A stretch of 64,000 nucleotides of DNA from Pocillopora verrucosa. Lineage: Eukaryota > Cnidaria > Anthozoa > Scleractinia > Pocilloporidae. Positions 10,185 through 21,600 of this stretch are shown here, piece by piece. The stretch's first letter is position 1, and every line of letters starts with the position of its first letter. The notes beneath the pieces are model-generated. The model did no database searches. It saw nothing but the letters and a program-made list of their open reading frames with translations, and was not told the DNA's origin. The stretch spans positions 8,138,359-8,202,358 of the forward strand of contig NC_089325.1 in NCBI RefSeq assembly GCF_036669915.1, read 5' to 3'. A program made the position numbers and the translations under genes.

Positions 10185-13100
10185 TCAGATACAATCTCCT
10201 TGCCTTGTGTCAGTATACTTTTCAAGTATAGTACGACCATCCAGACTGCCGTACAGTGAATGGGTTGTTTGAGTCCCTCCGGACAAGTTATTTTCTCTGC
10301 CGATGCGCTGGCGTGAAATAGATAATTCACAGGACATCGACAGACTTGCGGTCTTGGATCCTTCGAACTCGAGGGGTTCAACTCCCCCTCTGTTGAAGAG
10401 GTGGCATTTTCTTTGAGCGCATAAAGCTACAGTTACTGTCAACATTAAAACAGGAGTAAATGACAAAATGTTGAGTGCTGTTGTGAAAAACCATTTGTCT
10501 TCCTGAGCAGCCGCATCACTGTTATCAAACGGAATACTGAAGACGGAAATAAAACAAAGAGCGGTCAGGAGCGACACGTCCAAAATATTCATACAACTGT
10601 AACTGTTCCCCGTTTCTTCCTCGTCACAGGCCTCCCTGTAAGGCCTTAGGAACGCGAATATCAGGAGATTCAAGATGCACACGATCGCCAGCAGTAGCTT
10701 TTTGACTGGACCCATGGGTACAAAAGTGTATATCAAAAGGATGCCCAACCGAGAAATGAAGTAAAAACCTGCACACCAACGATACCGATCTTTAAAACAC
10801 CTTTGAAGAGTATCAAAGTATGGATTCCATTGGCTAAGATTCAGCACAGGGCGAAGATATTTGGTCAGGTAAGGTCGAAATATAAGGATCAAAGGGAACG
10901 GAATGACGAATACTGTGATGAACGCTAAGGCGGTGATTCCATAAAAGATATGTTTGCCATGGAAACACTCAATGTCACCATTATGGAAGACCACTGTCCT
11001 CGATTCAAATTTGGCAAAACGGAGGATGTTAAGGGAAATATTGGTAGTGTCCGTATAACAAAATACAAGGATGGTGCAGACACCGCGAAAAGGGGCTGTG
11101 ACAAGTCTGCTGAGGCAACAGTTTGGAAACCTTCTGACGAATTTGGAAAGTAAAATGATCATCAGCATACAGAAGAGTGGAACGGTATACATCAACATCA
11201 ACTTATCTACTTCGTCCAAACGTTCAGCGACACACAGATTGCCCCCAAATTCAACTTTCGCTTTACTTAAAGAAATCAGGAATTCCGTGAAAGGATTAAA
11301 CTCAAAGTTTTCCGGTGTTAACAGCTTCATAACATGGTATGAAAACAACCAAGCATTCAAGCAGCCAGTAAATGCGTCCAAATCTACGATTAGGATGAGC
11401 ATCACAACTACGAGGAAAAAAATTCCAAACGGAATCAAAAGAAGCAAGTGCCAGTTTGTGCAACCCAACTTACAGCTGTCACCTCCCAGAGAGCTGCTGT
11501 AATTTTCCTTGCATTGTCCACACAAAATGCTCTCCTGATCGCGTCCTTCCCCGCACATGTGACTTTTAAGGTATTGGTACTCCTTGAGCTTTATAACGTC
11601 TGAATTACAATGTCCAGTCGGACAAACATAAGTCACGAATTTTCCATCCACCACTCCAGCCCAATATCCTTGCTTCACCCACACGGTTTTGCCGTCAGAA
11701 TCACAACGCGAAATGCCTCTGGTCTCAGCTGTGGGCTTCATGCAGACACATGTTGATGTTTCAGGAGAAAAATGAAAGCCTGGATAGCAGGTTCTGAAAG
11801 CACCTTTGATTTCCACTTCTTGCTTTCCGCCAAAACAGCTGAGTACCACAGAGTAGTTGCTGCCTTGTTCTCCAACTAAACGGATGCCGCTAAGACTTGC
11901 ATTGGTTATTCGAAACAAAGATGAGCGATCAAGACGTTTTCCCGATGGCGTAACTGACGTGATTACCACATCACAAGTGCCTTGAAGATGATTGTGAACT
12001 TCGTCAAGTACGCGAACAGTTGGGTTAAATACCTCCCCAGGGGCAACCACCCAGTCTGTTTGATTGTATTGGATGTCCACTGGGTCCGTTGCAATTTCAG
12101 CCAAATTGAGTTTAGTCTTATTAGCCATCTCTAGAATGGATTTGCCATCGTGGACGCAAACGTTTCTTAGCGTAGAAACAAAGATAGAATTTCCTCTGAC
12201 GGCTTTGTTGTCTTTAAATATGACTGAAATATTCACGTTATCAACAAATCGAAAGACGCAAGGAGAAGGCAATGGTTTTGAATTCATTATGCACAATGCG
12301 CCGCCTTCGTTTTCACAAGTGTTTCCTACGAAAGTGACGTTGGCATTTGGATAGGCAACGATTTCCGAAGATCCATATATTTTCAGTGCACCTCCATTGT
12401 ATCCCAAGTTGTTGGCGAACTCTACATGGCCATACCCCAGCAAAGTTGATCCATCTAAAACTACCGCGGTCTTTTCATTTCGGCGAAAGTTAGTAGTGTC
12501 TTTGAAGATAAGAGGGACTCGTTCACTGTAAAGAGCCCCACTTTGCTTTGCATTGTTTGATTCAAACCGTGTGTCACCATCAATTTGAACACTAAATAGA
12601 ACTCTCGATTCGAAATGGTCTTCAATCACGTGGTTTGAGAACAAATACATGGCTGCTCCCCAGTTCCCTGTGTTACTGTGCCAAGTGCATCGATGAAAGA
12701 AAAAGTGAATGGCAGAAGATTGTAAGTAATGCAATTGAATTAAAGTTCCATGCAGCGATACACCACCTCCCTCATCTGCCACGTTGTCTATAAACGAGCA
12801 GTTTGTAATGTTAAATACGATTAAAGTATTGTCATGGCTTTGCAAGTTCGCAATGTAAGCTCCGCCGCCTTTCAACATTACTTTGTTACTCAAAAATATT
12901 GTGTCCGCAATTATGAATGAATGCTTTTCAGTATGGACATCCAGCTCCACGCGAAGACCTCCTCCGATTGACGCGCGATTATCCACAAACCTACATGCTG
13001 TGATATTTATAGTGGCATTTCTGCTATACTCTTTTAAGTACACTGACAAGCCGCTACCAAACTCCAATCTTCGATGTTGTAGTAGAGATTCTTGAGTCTT

Positions 13101-13910
13101 CACGTAGTTTGACACAAGTATTCCGTTCCTGGAAAAGGAGCAGTTATAAATCAAGTAATGGGTCTTGCCTTTATAAGATGCGTGCTCAACTGGCGTTACA
13201 TTCACTGCTGTATCCGAGTCCTCTCGGTTTAAAATCACTTTAACACCGCCTCCCAACCACAGTTTCCTCACTAAAGAGTCATGCTCAGTTGTTGCATTGG
13301 AATAGCTTTCCTTTGAACCCCTATTGTCTGCAAACACACTGTTTATCAAACTAACGAAGGCTTCAACGTTAAACAAAGTAACCGCGTAATCTACAGAAAA
13401 CGAAATTTCTACTTCGGAGATCCGGAGATTCGTGCATTTTTTCGCAAATAAGGCTGCCTTAAATTCACCAGAAAAAGGAGAACGGTGTGAAATATTGTGC
13501 AATCGGCCACACTTTTGTAACGTCACTCTCTCGAAATTAACCTTTTCGCACTGAATAAAGGAAAAGCCAGTGTTTACATTACATGTTATTTGAACATCGT
13601 GTCGAGTGGAACCACTTCCTACCAGGCTGAAGTATGCTTTTCTGGTCAAAGTAAAGTTTCTCTTCAAGGTGTAATTTCCACTTCCCAAGTTTATTTTCGA
13701 TGAAGTAAACGATAAAGATAATGATAAGCCCTTGTCTATTGTCTTGCACGGGTTATTTTCATCACAGTCGCCGGAATCATTTCCGCCAGGCCAAACATAA
13801 ATTTCCTTTACAGCAACGTTCACCTCCCAAAGCAAAAGTATTAGGATGCTTCCCAAACAAAATGGATGATAGAGCATTCTCTCAAAATGATTATCAGTTT
13901 GGAGAAACAA
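10185..13910 (-). CDS. Large beta-helix ectodomain / multi-transmembrane protein, intronless
   Basis: One uninterrupted 1241-codon frame. Residues 12-34 form a hydrophobic signal sequence; translation may start at Met1 or Met12. About 35-640 is extracellular, rich in N-glycosylation sequons and right-handed beta-helix (PbH1) repeats of the type NITNCSFIDNVADEGGG and FANNLGYNGGALKI. About 640-815 is cysteine-rich and ends with a CGQC..NY...C..GC motif before the first helix. From about 820 there are seven or eight hydrophobic helices (for example IPFGIFFLVVVMLILIV, YGITALAFITVFVIPFPL, LLLAIVCILNLLIFAFL), then a polar cytoplasmic tail of about 70 residues. Beta-helix ectodomains with a membrane-spanning C terminus recur in invertebrates and protists as uncharacterised 'polymorphic membrane protein-like' genes. 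A surface recognition or adhesion role is inference. A decayed copy of the N terminus lies just upstream (14041-14172). Confidence 0.85.
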   Translation of the reverse strand: MFLQTDNHFERMLYHPFCLGSILILLLWEVNVAVKEIYVWPGGNDSGDCDENNPCKTIDKGLSLSLSFTSSKINLGSGNYTLKRNFTLTRKAYFSLVGSGSTRHDVQITCNVNTGFSFIQCEKVNFERVTLQKCGRLHNISHRSPFSGEFKAALFAKKCTNLRISEVEISFSVDYAVTLFNVEAFVSLINSVFADNRGSKESYSNATTEHDSLVRKLWLGGGVKVILNREDSDTAVNVTPVEHASYKGKTHYLIYNCSFSRNGILVSNYVKTQESLLQHRRLEFGSGLSVYLKEYSRNATINITACRFVDNRASIGGGLRVELDVHTEKHSFIIADTIFLSNKVMLKGGGAYIANLQSHDNTLIVFNITNCSFIDNVADEGGGVSLHGTLIQLHYLQSSAIHFFFHRCTWHSNTGNWGAAMYLFSNHVIEDHFESRVLFSVQIDGDTRFESNNAKQSGALYSERVPLIFKDTTNFRRNEKTAVVLDGSTLLGYGHVEFANNLGYNGGALKIYGSSEIVAYPNANVTFVGNTCENEGGALCIMNSKPLPSPCVFRFVDNVNISVIFKDNKAVRGNSIFVSTLRNVCVHDGKSILEMANKTKLNLAEIATDPVDIQYNQTDWVVAPGEVFNPTVRVLDEVHNHLQGTCDVVITSVTPSGKRLDRSSLFRITNASLSGIRLVGEQGSNYSVVLSCFGGKQEVEIKGAFRTCYPGFHFSPETSTCVCMKPTAETRGISRCDSDGKTVWVKQGYWAGVVDGKFVTYVCPTGHCNSDVIKLKEYQYLKSHMCGEGRDQESILCGQCKENYSSSLGGDSCKLGCTNWHLLLLIPFGIFFLVVVMLILIVDLDAFTGCLNAWLFSYHVMKLLTPENFEFNPFTEFLISLSKAKVEFGGNLCVAERLDEVDKLMLMYTVPLFCMLMIILLSKFVRRFPNCCLSRLVTAPFRGVCTILVFCYTDTTNISLNILRFAKFESRTVVFHNGDIECFHGKHIFYGITALAFITVFVIPFPLILIFRPYLTKYLRPVLNLSQWNPYFDTLQRCFKDRYRWCAGFYFISRLGILLIYTFVPMGPVKKLLLAIVCILNLLIFAFLRPYREACDEEETGNSYSCMNILDVSLLTALCFISVFSIPFDNSDAAAQEDKWFFTTALNILSFTPVLMLTVTVALCAQRKCHLFNRGGVEPLEFEGSKTASLSMSCELSISRQRIGRENNLSGGTQTTHSLYGSLDGRTILEKYTDTRQGDCI

Positions 13911-15180
13911 TTATCCTTTTCAACAGCTTAAAAGACCAGTCGATGCCGACTAAGAAAAAGGTTTCAACCAAAATGGTGTGAGAATCATGTGAGTTAACGT
14001 GATATGTTAAGGGGTTATCTGTATGCACTTTGTATACGAGTCAGGTAGTTTTGTATAAAGCGTCAATGAAAACACGATCATTTTCATTAAAAGAAACATA
14101 TATTTCCTCGCTAAAGAAGAGTGCACTCTGAAGTACAAGTACAGAACCTGTACGAAATAGCCGCAAAAGCATCTTTTCTGGAGTGTTTTCCAAATCAGAA
14201 CTGTCAGTTCTTTTTTGAAAATTAATCACGCTGTTTCTGAGAATTCTGACTTGTTTCTCTGTATCATATCATGTTATCGCATGTTTATATTTAGCTTTAG
14301 AAATAATCGAGATAGTACGCGCGCTCTCACTGGTCGATAGGCGTGTTCACGGAGAAGTATGCCAATAAACAATTAAAAAATCATTCGGGTAAAAATTTGT
14401 TGAACTTGATGTAGAAAAAAATTGTTAATAACTAAAAAATTCGATGTTGCTCAACGAAAGTGGAACATCCTCAACATAATGCGTGGATATTTAATGGGAT
14501 ATCTCACTTATTCCCAAACATTGATGCTTCACAGATACACACATACTGTTAAGCACGACCTGCAAGTCTTGAAATCATGCGATTTTCTCGTGAGCGCCAT
14601 TCCTGTCACGTGAAGTTAGGCTTTTCTTCAAAAGTTTACAGAATAAAAATAAATAATTTACAACCATCCCTTTCAAAAGTGTGTGCAGATCGCGAGCACT
14701 AACCACGAAAAATATCTTTCCATTAGAGTTAAGAGAAAGGATTCCTAAAAATTTGTTATGTTAAACTTTGCAGATCAGAGAAGAAATCAAGGTTACGAAT
14801 TACACTTTAGTAGTAAAAGCATTGAATGTTTTTTTTTTACATAATCCTAAACAATAATATTTGTATAATTGGAAAAATATTTAATTTCAAAGGTTCTTCC
14901 GTATCAGAGCAATAGATTGTATGCAAAACTCAAGACTTTTCCAATACTTTAATACCATGAGGGTCATTTAATAAGCATTAAATTGTCTAAACCCATAATA
15001 TTAAGAAATAAGACCAAAATGCACTGCAAACTCACGGTTACTGCAATGCAATACATGAATTTAAAGAAAGCGACAAAACTTTTAAGTCTGTACTACATGT
15101 TTCGACAGAAACTTCTCTCATATTCAGTTAATTAATGTACAAAGCGTTGGAAGTTGAATTATACAGTAAGTAGAACAATG
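13911..15180. other. Intergenic with a relic of the beta-helix gene
   Basis: The promoter of the 10185-13910 gene should lie near 13911-14040. The stretch 14041-14229 carries the relic described separately. From 14230 to 15180 it is AT-rich and I see no gene. Minus-strand ATTAAA near 14949 could end the palmitoyltransferase transcript. Confidence 0.45.
14041..14229 (-). pseudogene. Truncated N-terminal copy of the beta-helix/multi-TM gene
   Basis: A 62-codon open frame whose internal Met (14172) starts MLLRLFRTGSVLVL, followed by EEIYVSFNENDR. This lines up with MLYHPFCLGSILIL and KEIYVWPGGNDS at the start of the intact gene 130 bp downstream. After about 35 matching residues the similarity is lost and the frame ends. 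It reads as a decayed tandem duplicate of the signal-peptide exon. It could also be an alternative first segment, but no in-frame continuation into a beta-helix follows. Confidence 0.5.
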
Positions 15181-15590
15181 CTAATTATAATAAATGGTGA
15201 CAACAAGAAAAGAGGTATAGCATGAAAGTGTGAGAATTAAAAGGACAATTTTAGATTTACATGGTTGCTTCAAGGATGGTTGTTCTCTTTGAATATGAAT
15301 AGCCTCTTTTATCTTGAGTTGAAAACCGGTAGAGGCGTGATCCAAAACATGGAATCTATCTGCTGAACACAAAACGTGACAATGCGCAGAATCTTGCAGA
15401 TACTTGAAAATGTGAGAGGCCCTGTCACTGACTAAGTGCTCTCTAACACGTGTGGAAAAATGTCGGCACGTTTCACCGACGTAACAAGCATTACAGCCAG
15501 CACATACAAACTCATAAACCACACGTGAACGCCGAGCCCGACAGACAAACTTATAAATTACACGTGAACGGAGCCTGTCAATACATACAA
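15181..15590 (-). mobile_element. Penelope-like element fragment, GIY-YIG endonuclease end
   Basis: The minus-strand frame reads VVYEFVCAGCNACYVGETCR, then an RVREHL motif, SHIFKYL, and FHVLDHASTGFQLKIKEA. This is the diagnostic C-terminal GIY-YIG domain of Penelope-like retroelements. The reverse transcriptase is absent, so it is 5'-truncated. A short internal duplication of about 45 bp repeats the start of the domain (RSRVIYKFVC / RSRVVYEFVC). It lies just beyond the last recognised exon of the palmitoyltransferase. The frame stays open for about 120 codons, suggesting a fairly young copy. Confidence 0.75.
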
Positions 15591-15696
15591 TCACTACCCA
15601 GGCCTGTTCATTACAGGATGATAAGGATTCTAAAAATGCGGACATACATTTTACCTGCGGCAGTTCTCAGTTTAGACACAAAGGCTTTGTACTTAC

Positions 15697-18600
15697 CACA
15701 AATATAAACAGGGCTCCCATTAACACAGATACCACAATGAACTGCAGTAAACCAAGAAGGAATATCCAGCTGAATCCATACAAGTGAAGCATTACGATTG
15801 CAAAGTACACTGTGATGAAACTACACCAAGCCACACATGACACAAAGATGAAGAACGGACCCCTGAAAACAAACAACCACACCAAACTGCTGCAGGGTTC
15901 ATATAATGCCTCATTTACACGAGCAACAAATCCGATATATAGCAGAAGTGAAATAGCTATTGGTCCTATATGCTTGTGTCCGTTGTAAAATCCATTCAAA
16001 GGGCACCTCTATCCAGGGGACACATAGGGAGGTTGTGAAAGTGCCTCTGAAATGATAATTCATTAATTTTGCCCTCAGTGACCGATGGGAGGCAAGCTCT
16101 TCCTGCCAGACAAACAACATTATAGAACGCCAGTGGTTTCACAGGTAATTGTACACTTGCACGTAAATTGTCTTGGGTTTCACTGAACCCTACCATGTTT
16201 TCTATTGCCAACCTGGGTCTCTTTTGGTTCACTTCTTCGCTGTTTGTTTTTAGTTTCTGACCAAGAAACCCTTGCAAGGAAACTCTCATTGATACAGAGA
16301 ACGACTCATAAGAAAACAAAATAAAGTGTGCTGAAGAGGCAATCAAAATGTTATTTACCTGTTATTGAGGCCAACACAGTTATTGATATAAGGACAGTGG
16401 TGATCAAAATGCTTGACACAGCGGTTACAAATCCTACAATGCTTCGCACGCAGTGGTCGCACCAGTCTACAAGTGTGACAGAGGTTTTCCAAAGGGTTTT
16501 GCCCTGTCCTGACCTGCCACTCTTCATAAAACGGCACCTAAAATGATCAAAACAAATTCAATAGAGTACTTAGTCCCTTGGAGGAGTGCAAAGGAGGTTG
16601 CCATGTTAATTACACAAAACTCATATCCTACAGACCTGCCATGACATTCTCACCTGTTTCAGGGCCATGTCATAATCTGGACTATGGCAGGGGAGGAATC
16701 CTGGGTCACGAGAATTAGCATAATATAGAGCCCACCACATCGTAATGTTTAGGAAAATAAACAAATAATGAGCCCAAGGTAGGATATCCCATGAGACTGG
16801 AACAACCTGCAGACAAACAGAAAAATTAATGATAGACATGTGCCAAGTAGCTACTTTAGCCAGAGCTGATCCTAGTTTCAGTCTCATTAAGAAAGTAGCA
16901 ACATCGTAATATTGCACTCCCCCATGTATAAGCTGCTGATCAACTGCAGGTAACCCTTGCCCTTCCCTCACCCCCTCCCCCCACCCAGAAATGTTGTGAT
17001 GTTCCCTTCACTGTTCACCAGTACTTTCATGTCTATACAGCTAATTCAGTCTTACACTACTATAATATTTATCAACTGTTGTTATTTCACGAGCATGTGA
17101 CTATTTTGAGTACCTATTTTCTAACTTCTTGTGCATTTCTGTTCTCTTCTCTATCACTGTAATGATTTCATATATCAAAACTTTCTAGTAAGTGTCTTGT
17201 CATTTAACCCTTTAACTCCCAAAAGTGATTAACACGTAACTTCTCCCTGCAATATCCATACATCATCCAGCAAATAGGTAATGAGAATACTCAACCTTAT
17301 CAGGTAGATCTTATCTTGATCTAACACTAGATTCTCATAAATAAGGAAATGTCTACCAGACCCTGGGAGTTAAAGGGTTAAGACAACACAAGGAGGTTTC
17401 ACTGGGACCACTCAGTCTCCAGTTCAGCTTACTAACTATTGAGGTTCTGTTACAATCCCTCCCACACGCAGAAAAATGAGTATAAAACAATGTCCTTCTT
17501 TCATACCCTTTCACAATCTACTTACATAAAAGAAATAAACAGGATAGCCCCAGAGAAACAGATTTCCCAGATAAAATAGCAATGCTCCTCTAGATCTCCC
17601 AGGTGGGCCAAACACAATGTCCCTAAAAGAAAATCAAATTCATGTTAAAGTTACTAGAAGTTAATTTGCTTGGCACCAAACATAATGACAACATAATGAC
17701 CAGCTCTCAGTTGGCTTGTTAGCTCAGTCGGTAGAGCACAGCACTAGTGTAATAGAGGTCATGGGTTTAACTTCCTTACAGGCCTGACTTTTTTCAGGCT
17801 TTATTTTCACTACTGCTTATTACGTAGTGTAAATCATTACTGTGAAGATCACTCTCATATTCAAACACAATAGAGCTGCTGTGTTTATGTGCCTGTAGAA
17901 TACTGGAAATTCACTTTCAACCACAAATTGATAAAATGGCTCAAACATTTTGAATATTTTCTCCACACAGTAACAAACTCTAGATGGTTGATAAAAATCT
18001 AAGGAAACCCACTTAAGAGTGTCAGTATAAAACTGCAAGAAAACACACATACCTAATATGGCAGGAGACCAGACGATTGAGTTTACTTTGTAAGTAGTGA
18101 ACAATTTCCTTGTGGTCTCGACCCATGGCCAGTCTTAATGGTGTCTTGTTATTACTATCTACAGCATCTAACACAACATCCTGGGGCAAAAAGAGAAAGT
18201 AAATACAACAAATTGGCATTTAATTGTAAAAAAGATCTCTAAAAATGGTGCCATTAGTGTTTCAGCAATTGCCATCCTGAGCTGCAAGAATTGTATGAGA
18301 AGATTTACCAATATTAAAACCTAATCTTAATAGTAAGATTAATAATGATAACAAGCTATATTCATTTCTTTAGATCAAGATATATGACGGGTGGCAGACT
18401 TACAGTAACCAAACAAACTTTCATGTGTTTTAAAATTTACTGCATTTTCTTCTGTTTCTTAGGAAGAAGAGGTAATAAACTGATACAATGAACATAGCAT
18501 AACTACAGTATAAGTTATAGTGTCTTAAGCTTGGGACAGCAGGGTTCATCACATCTGGACCAACTTAAAATGAAAAATTTCTAGCCTTGGTAATTAGTTT

Positions 18601-21600
18601 TTGTTGTGAAGATTTGGCAGTTGATGATCCTGGCAAACATGTTTGAAAAAGCTCAGCATCATAACAACAAAAGAGTGATTACTTTGTTGTTATTTTATAA
18701 AGACTCTACTTCTTTCCAGATCATAACCAATTTCCTCAAATGTGATTGGTGCATTAGCTGCTTTAGTTTTCACTAATTATTCTTTAGAGTTGTAATTAGA
18801 CAGCATAAGCAGACAGTTGGCTGTAATCAGACAACTTTAATTGCACTCTTCAGCAGCCAGTTGAACTAATTCTACTCAGCTAAAGCCACCAATCACAGAA
18901 TTGACCAATAACCATAGCAAAAATCACTAACCCTACAAAATGGGGGAATTTCTTACCTTAGACAATGTCTTTACTGGAGATATGTTCTCAAATGAATGTA
19001 TTGTAATGTTATGATTAAATGGTAACAGGAATTTGTGTCGTCCAATTCTACCTGTAATCATACTTGTAATTAAAAATTGGACTCCTGCTGCACAGTCATC
19101 CAATTTACTAACTACTTACATGATTACAGACTGCATAGGACTCCACTTGATCCTTTTACCAGAATAAACCAAAACGAAACTCAGAGGCTATACATACAGT
19201 CATCAAATCAAGTTGGTGAAGCTTCATTAAATATTCAATGCCTACCATGTCGACAATGTGCTCAACTGTGAGTAGGTCTCCACTAAGACAAGCCAGATGA
19301 AGAGGGGTCTGAAATTGTACCAAAGACTTGAAAAAGTCAGCTTGATATTAATATCCACAGATATCTCCTAATCATAACTTTACTGTAAAATGTCAACAAT
19401 AGAGAAGTTAGTATTATACTGGTTTCAAACTTTAATATCGATAAAAGAGAAAGCAAATGGAAAATTGGTTCTAAAATTACAAGTTTTCCAAACCTCTTAC
19501 AAGTATTTCAAATTTGTCTCTCATTTATTCCAGCTCCATTTTTTGCAAAATAAATCTCAGACCAAATAATTTTAACAGTCTAAAAAAGATCAACAGAGAG
19601 AAACATCTTATTTCAGAAGCCCAACAGATCATTTGAAGAAAAGCAAGTCTGAAATTAAAATAAAATGAATGTTGAATTCACTTTATATTTCAAAAGTGGT
19701 TAAACCAGCCTATCAATTATGAAGAAAGGAATTCAATGAAAAAGGAAATAAATTTTCTGTCCCTGATCTTCCTATACACATGTTTTGTTTGTAAGTATCA
19801 GCTATGGAATGTTGTCACATCAATTGGCTACTAGTTTAAGCTTCTTTGGACTTTTTTACAGCAATCTGGCTTCTCAAGCACTTTGTGATACAGAATAAGA
19901 TAACAAAAACAATATGAGAAACATTAATGTGGACATAATTTTCTTGATCAGATGTTCCAGAGGAAGTTGCCATTCATGTAACAGGTTAAGCCAATTATGT
20001 CATTCTAACTATTTAACTTATTATCACTATTTTGAATGTCTCTCTGATTTGTTAAAGCGTATGTCTCTACATGGCTAATATCAATCCAAATCACTGTAAG
20101 AGAGAATATAATTACTGTTATTTGCATGTAGGCGTCAAATAACCAACAAGTTTTGAAATTGTCTCTTCTTATCTAATCCTTTTAATATGTAAATAATGAT
20201 TTACCATCTGTGATTGAAAAGATGCATTTTTCTAGCCCATTGCTTTACTTTCAAACCCAGACTTATTAATTTTTCATGAATTTAATGCTTTAATGAGAAA
20301 TTTTAAGAAATAACAATTAAGATTTCTCTCTCTCAGCCTCTCAAAAAATGAGATAACACACAATGAAAAGGATGGATAATGATTGAAGATACCCCATGGT
20401 GAGAACCTCAATGAGGTGCTTGTGAATAATTGATCACAGTAAAGAGGGAGAGAAGGATGTAAAAGACCATTTAAGTTAAAAATTAAAGATTTGGAGACAT
20501 CAGAATATTGGATTTATTCAGAAACTTTCTGATGAATTTTCATTGCATTTCTCAAGGTCGATTCTCTCACAGCAGTGATGTGTTCCATCAAAGCGCTTGA
20601 TAGAAACAGTGAATACCTCTCAGTTCTATCACTCATTATAAACCAAGTTTAACAGCATAGAAAAAATCACAGTGTATGAACTGAAGGGAGATTGTACTCC
20701 AAATTGTCACATCGGCATACAAAATCCAGCCAGGGTCATTGTGTTGTGTAGCATTTTCCAATGTCTCTTTCCACCAACTGAATACCAGTGATTGTTCAGG
20801 GAATTTTTTTAAAATACTTGACAGTTACCTGGGAACCTGGGATGCCAAGAAGCACTTACTCCAACAGAATTGTAATTGTTTTTGGTATCTTTGAGTTAAA
20901 TCTTTTAGAATTGAATGTTCAACAAATATAACCTGGTGGTTTCTCTTTCAGTCTATACAGGAAAGAATCCACGACCACTTTTTAGTGGGAATGTACTTGC
21001 TAAAAGGGTTAACTTAAAGTTTGTGTTTTGATACATGTATATGTAAAGTTTACCAAACATACCTGGCTAAACCTGTCTTTCTGTTTGGGATCAAACCCAG
21101 AATACAGAAGCAATTGGACTACCTCGCTGTGACCTGTGAATTTTACATACATGAAAACAAACAATGCACTTGGTATATTTTCAATTGTAAATTTTCTCAA
21201 ACAGATTTACTGTCAAACACAGAAAACCATGAATACCTGAAGTATTTTGAAACATTTATCTTGTTATGACATATAAGATAACTATAAAACCATCACATTA
21301 AGGCGTTTACAGCTTACATTTTTGTTTTCTCTTTTTATTCACCTGCAAGCATTTCATGACAAAATGTAATCATCAGCAAAAAAAACAGTCATTCAGCATG
21401 CTTTATATTCTTATGGTGCATGCTGAGGAACTATGTATAAAACGGAAGCACAAGGAGTGACATCTAATAAAAATGCCTGATAGAAATGTTACAAAAAAAT
21501 TGGCTTATACATCACTATACAATAAAAAAGATGTGAGGCACTTGCCAAGTTTGAAGAGCACTAAGACCCTAGAGTAGTTAGTTTTGCTCTAAACTTCCAG

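Noticed and set aside
10013..10381. 122-codon minus-strand frame overlapping the 3' end of the beta-helix gene
   Set aside because: It is a shifted-frame shadow of the long gene with no recognisable protein features.
10950..12354. Plus-strand frames of 67-143 codons opposite the beta-helix gene
   Set aside because: Antisense shadows of a strongly supported 1241-codon frame; no splice or domain support.
17719..17785. Apparent tRNA gene
   Set aside because: The A box is good, but the B box is decayed and no acceptor stem pairs; the following body identifies a SINE.
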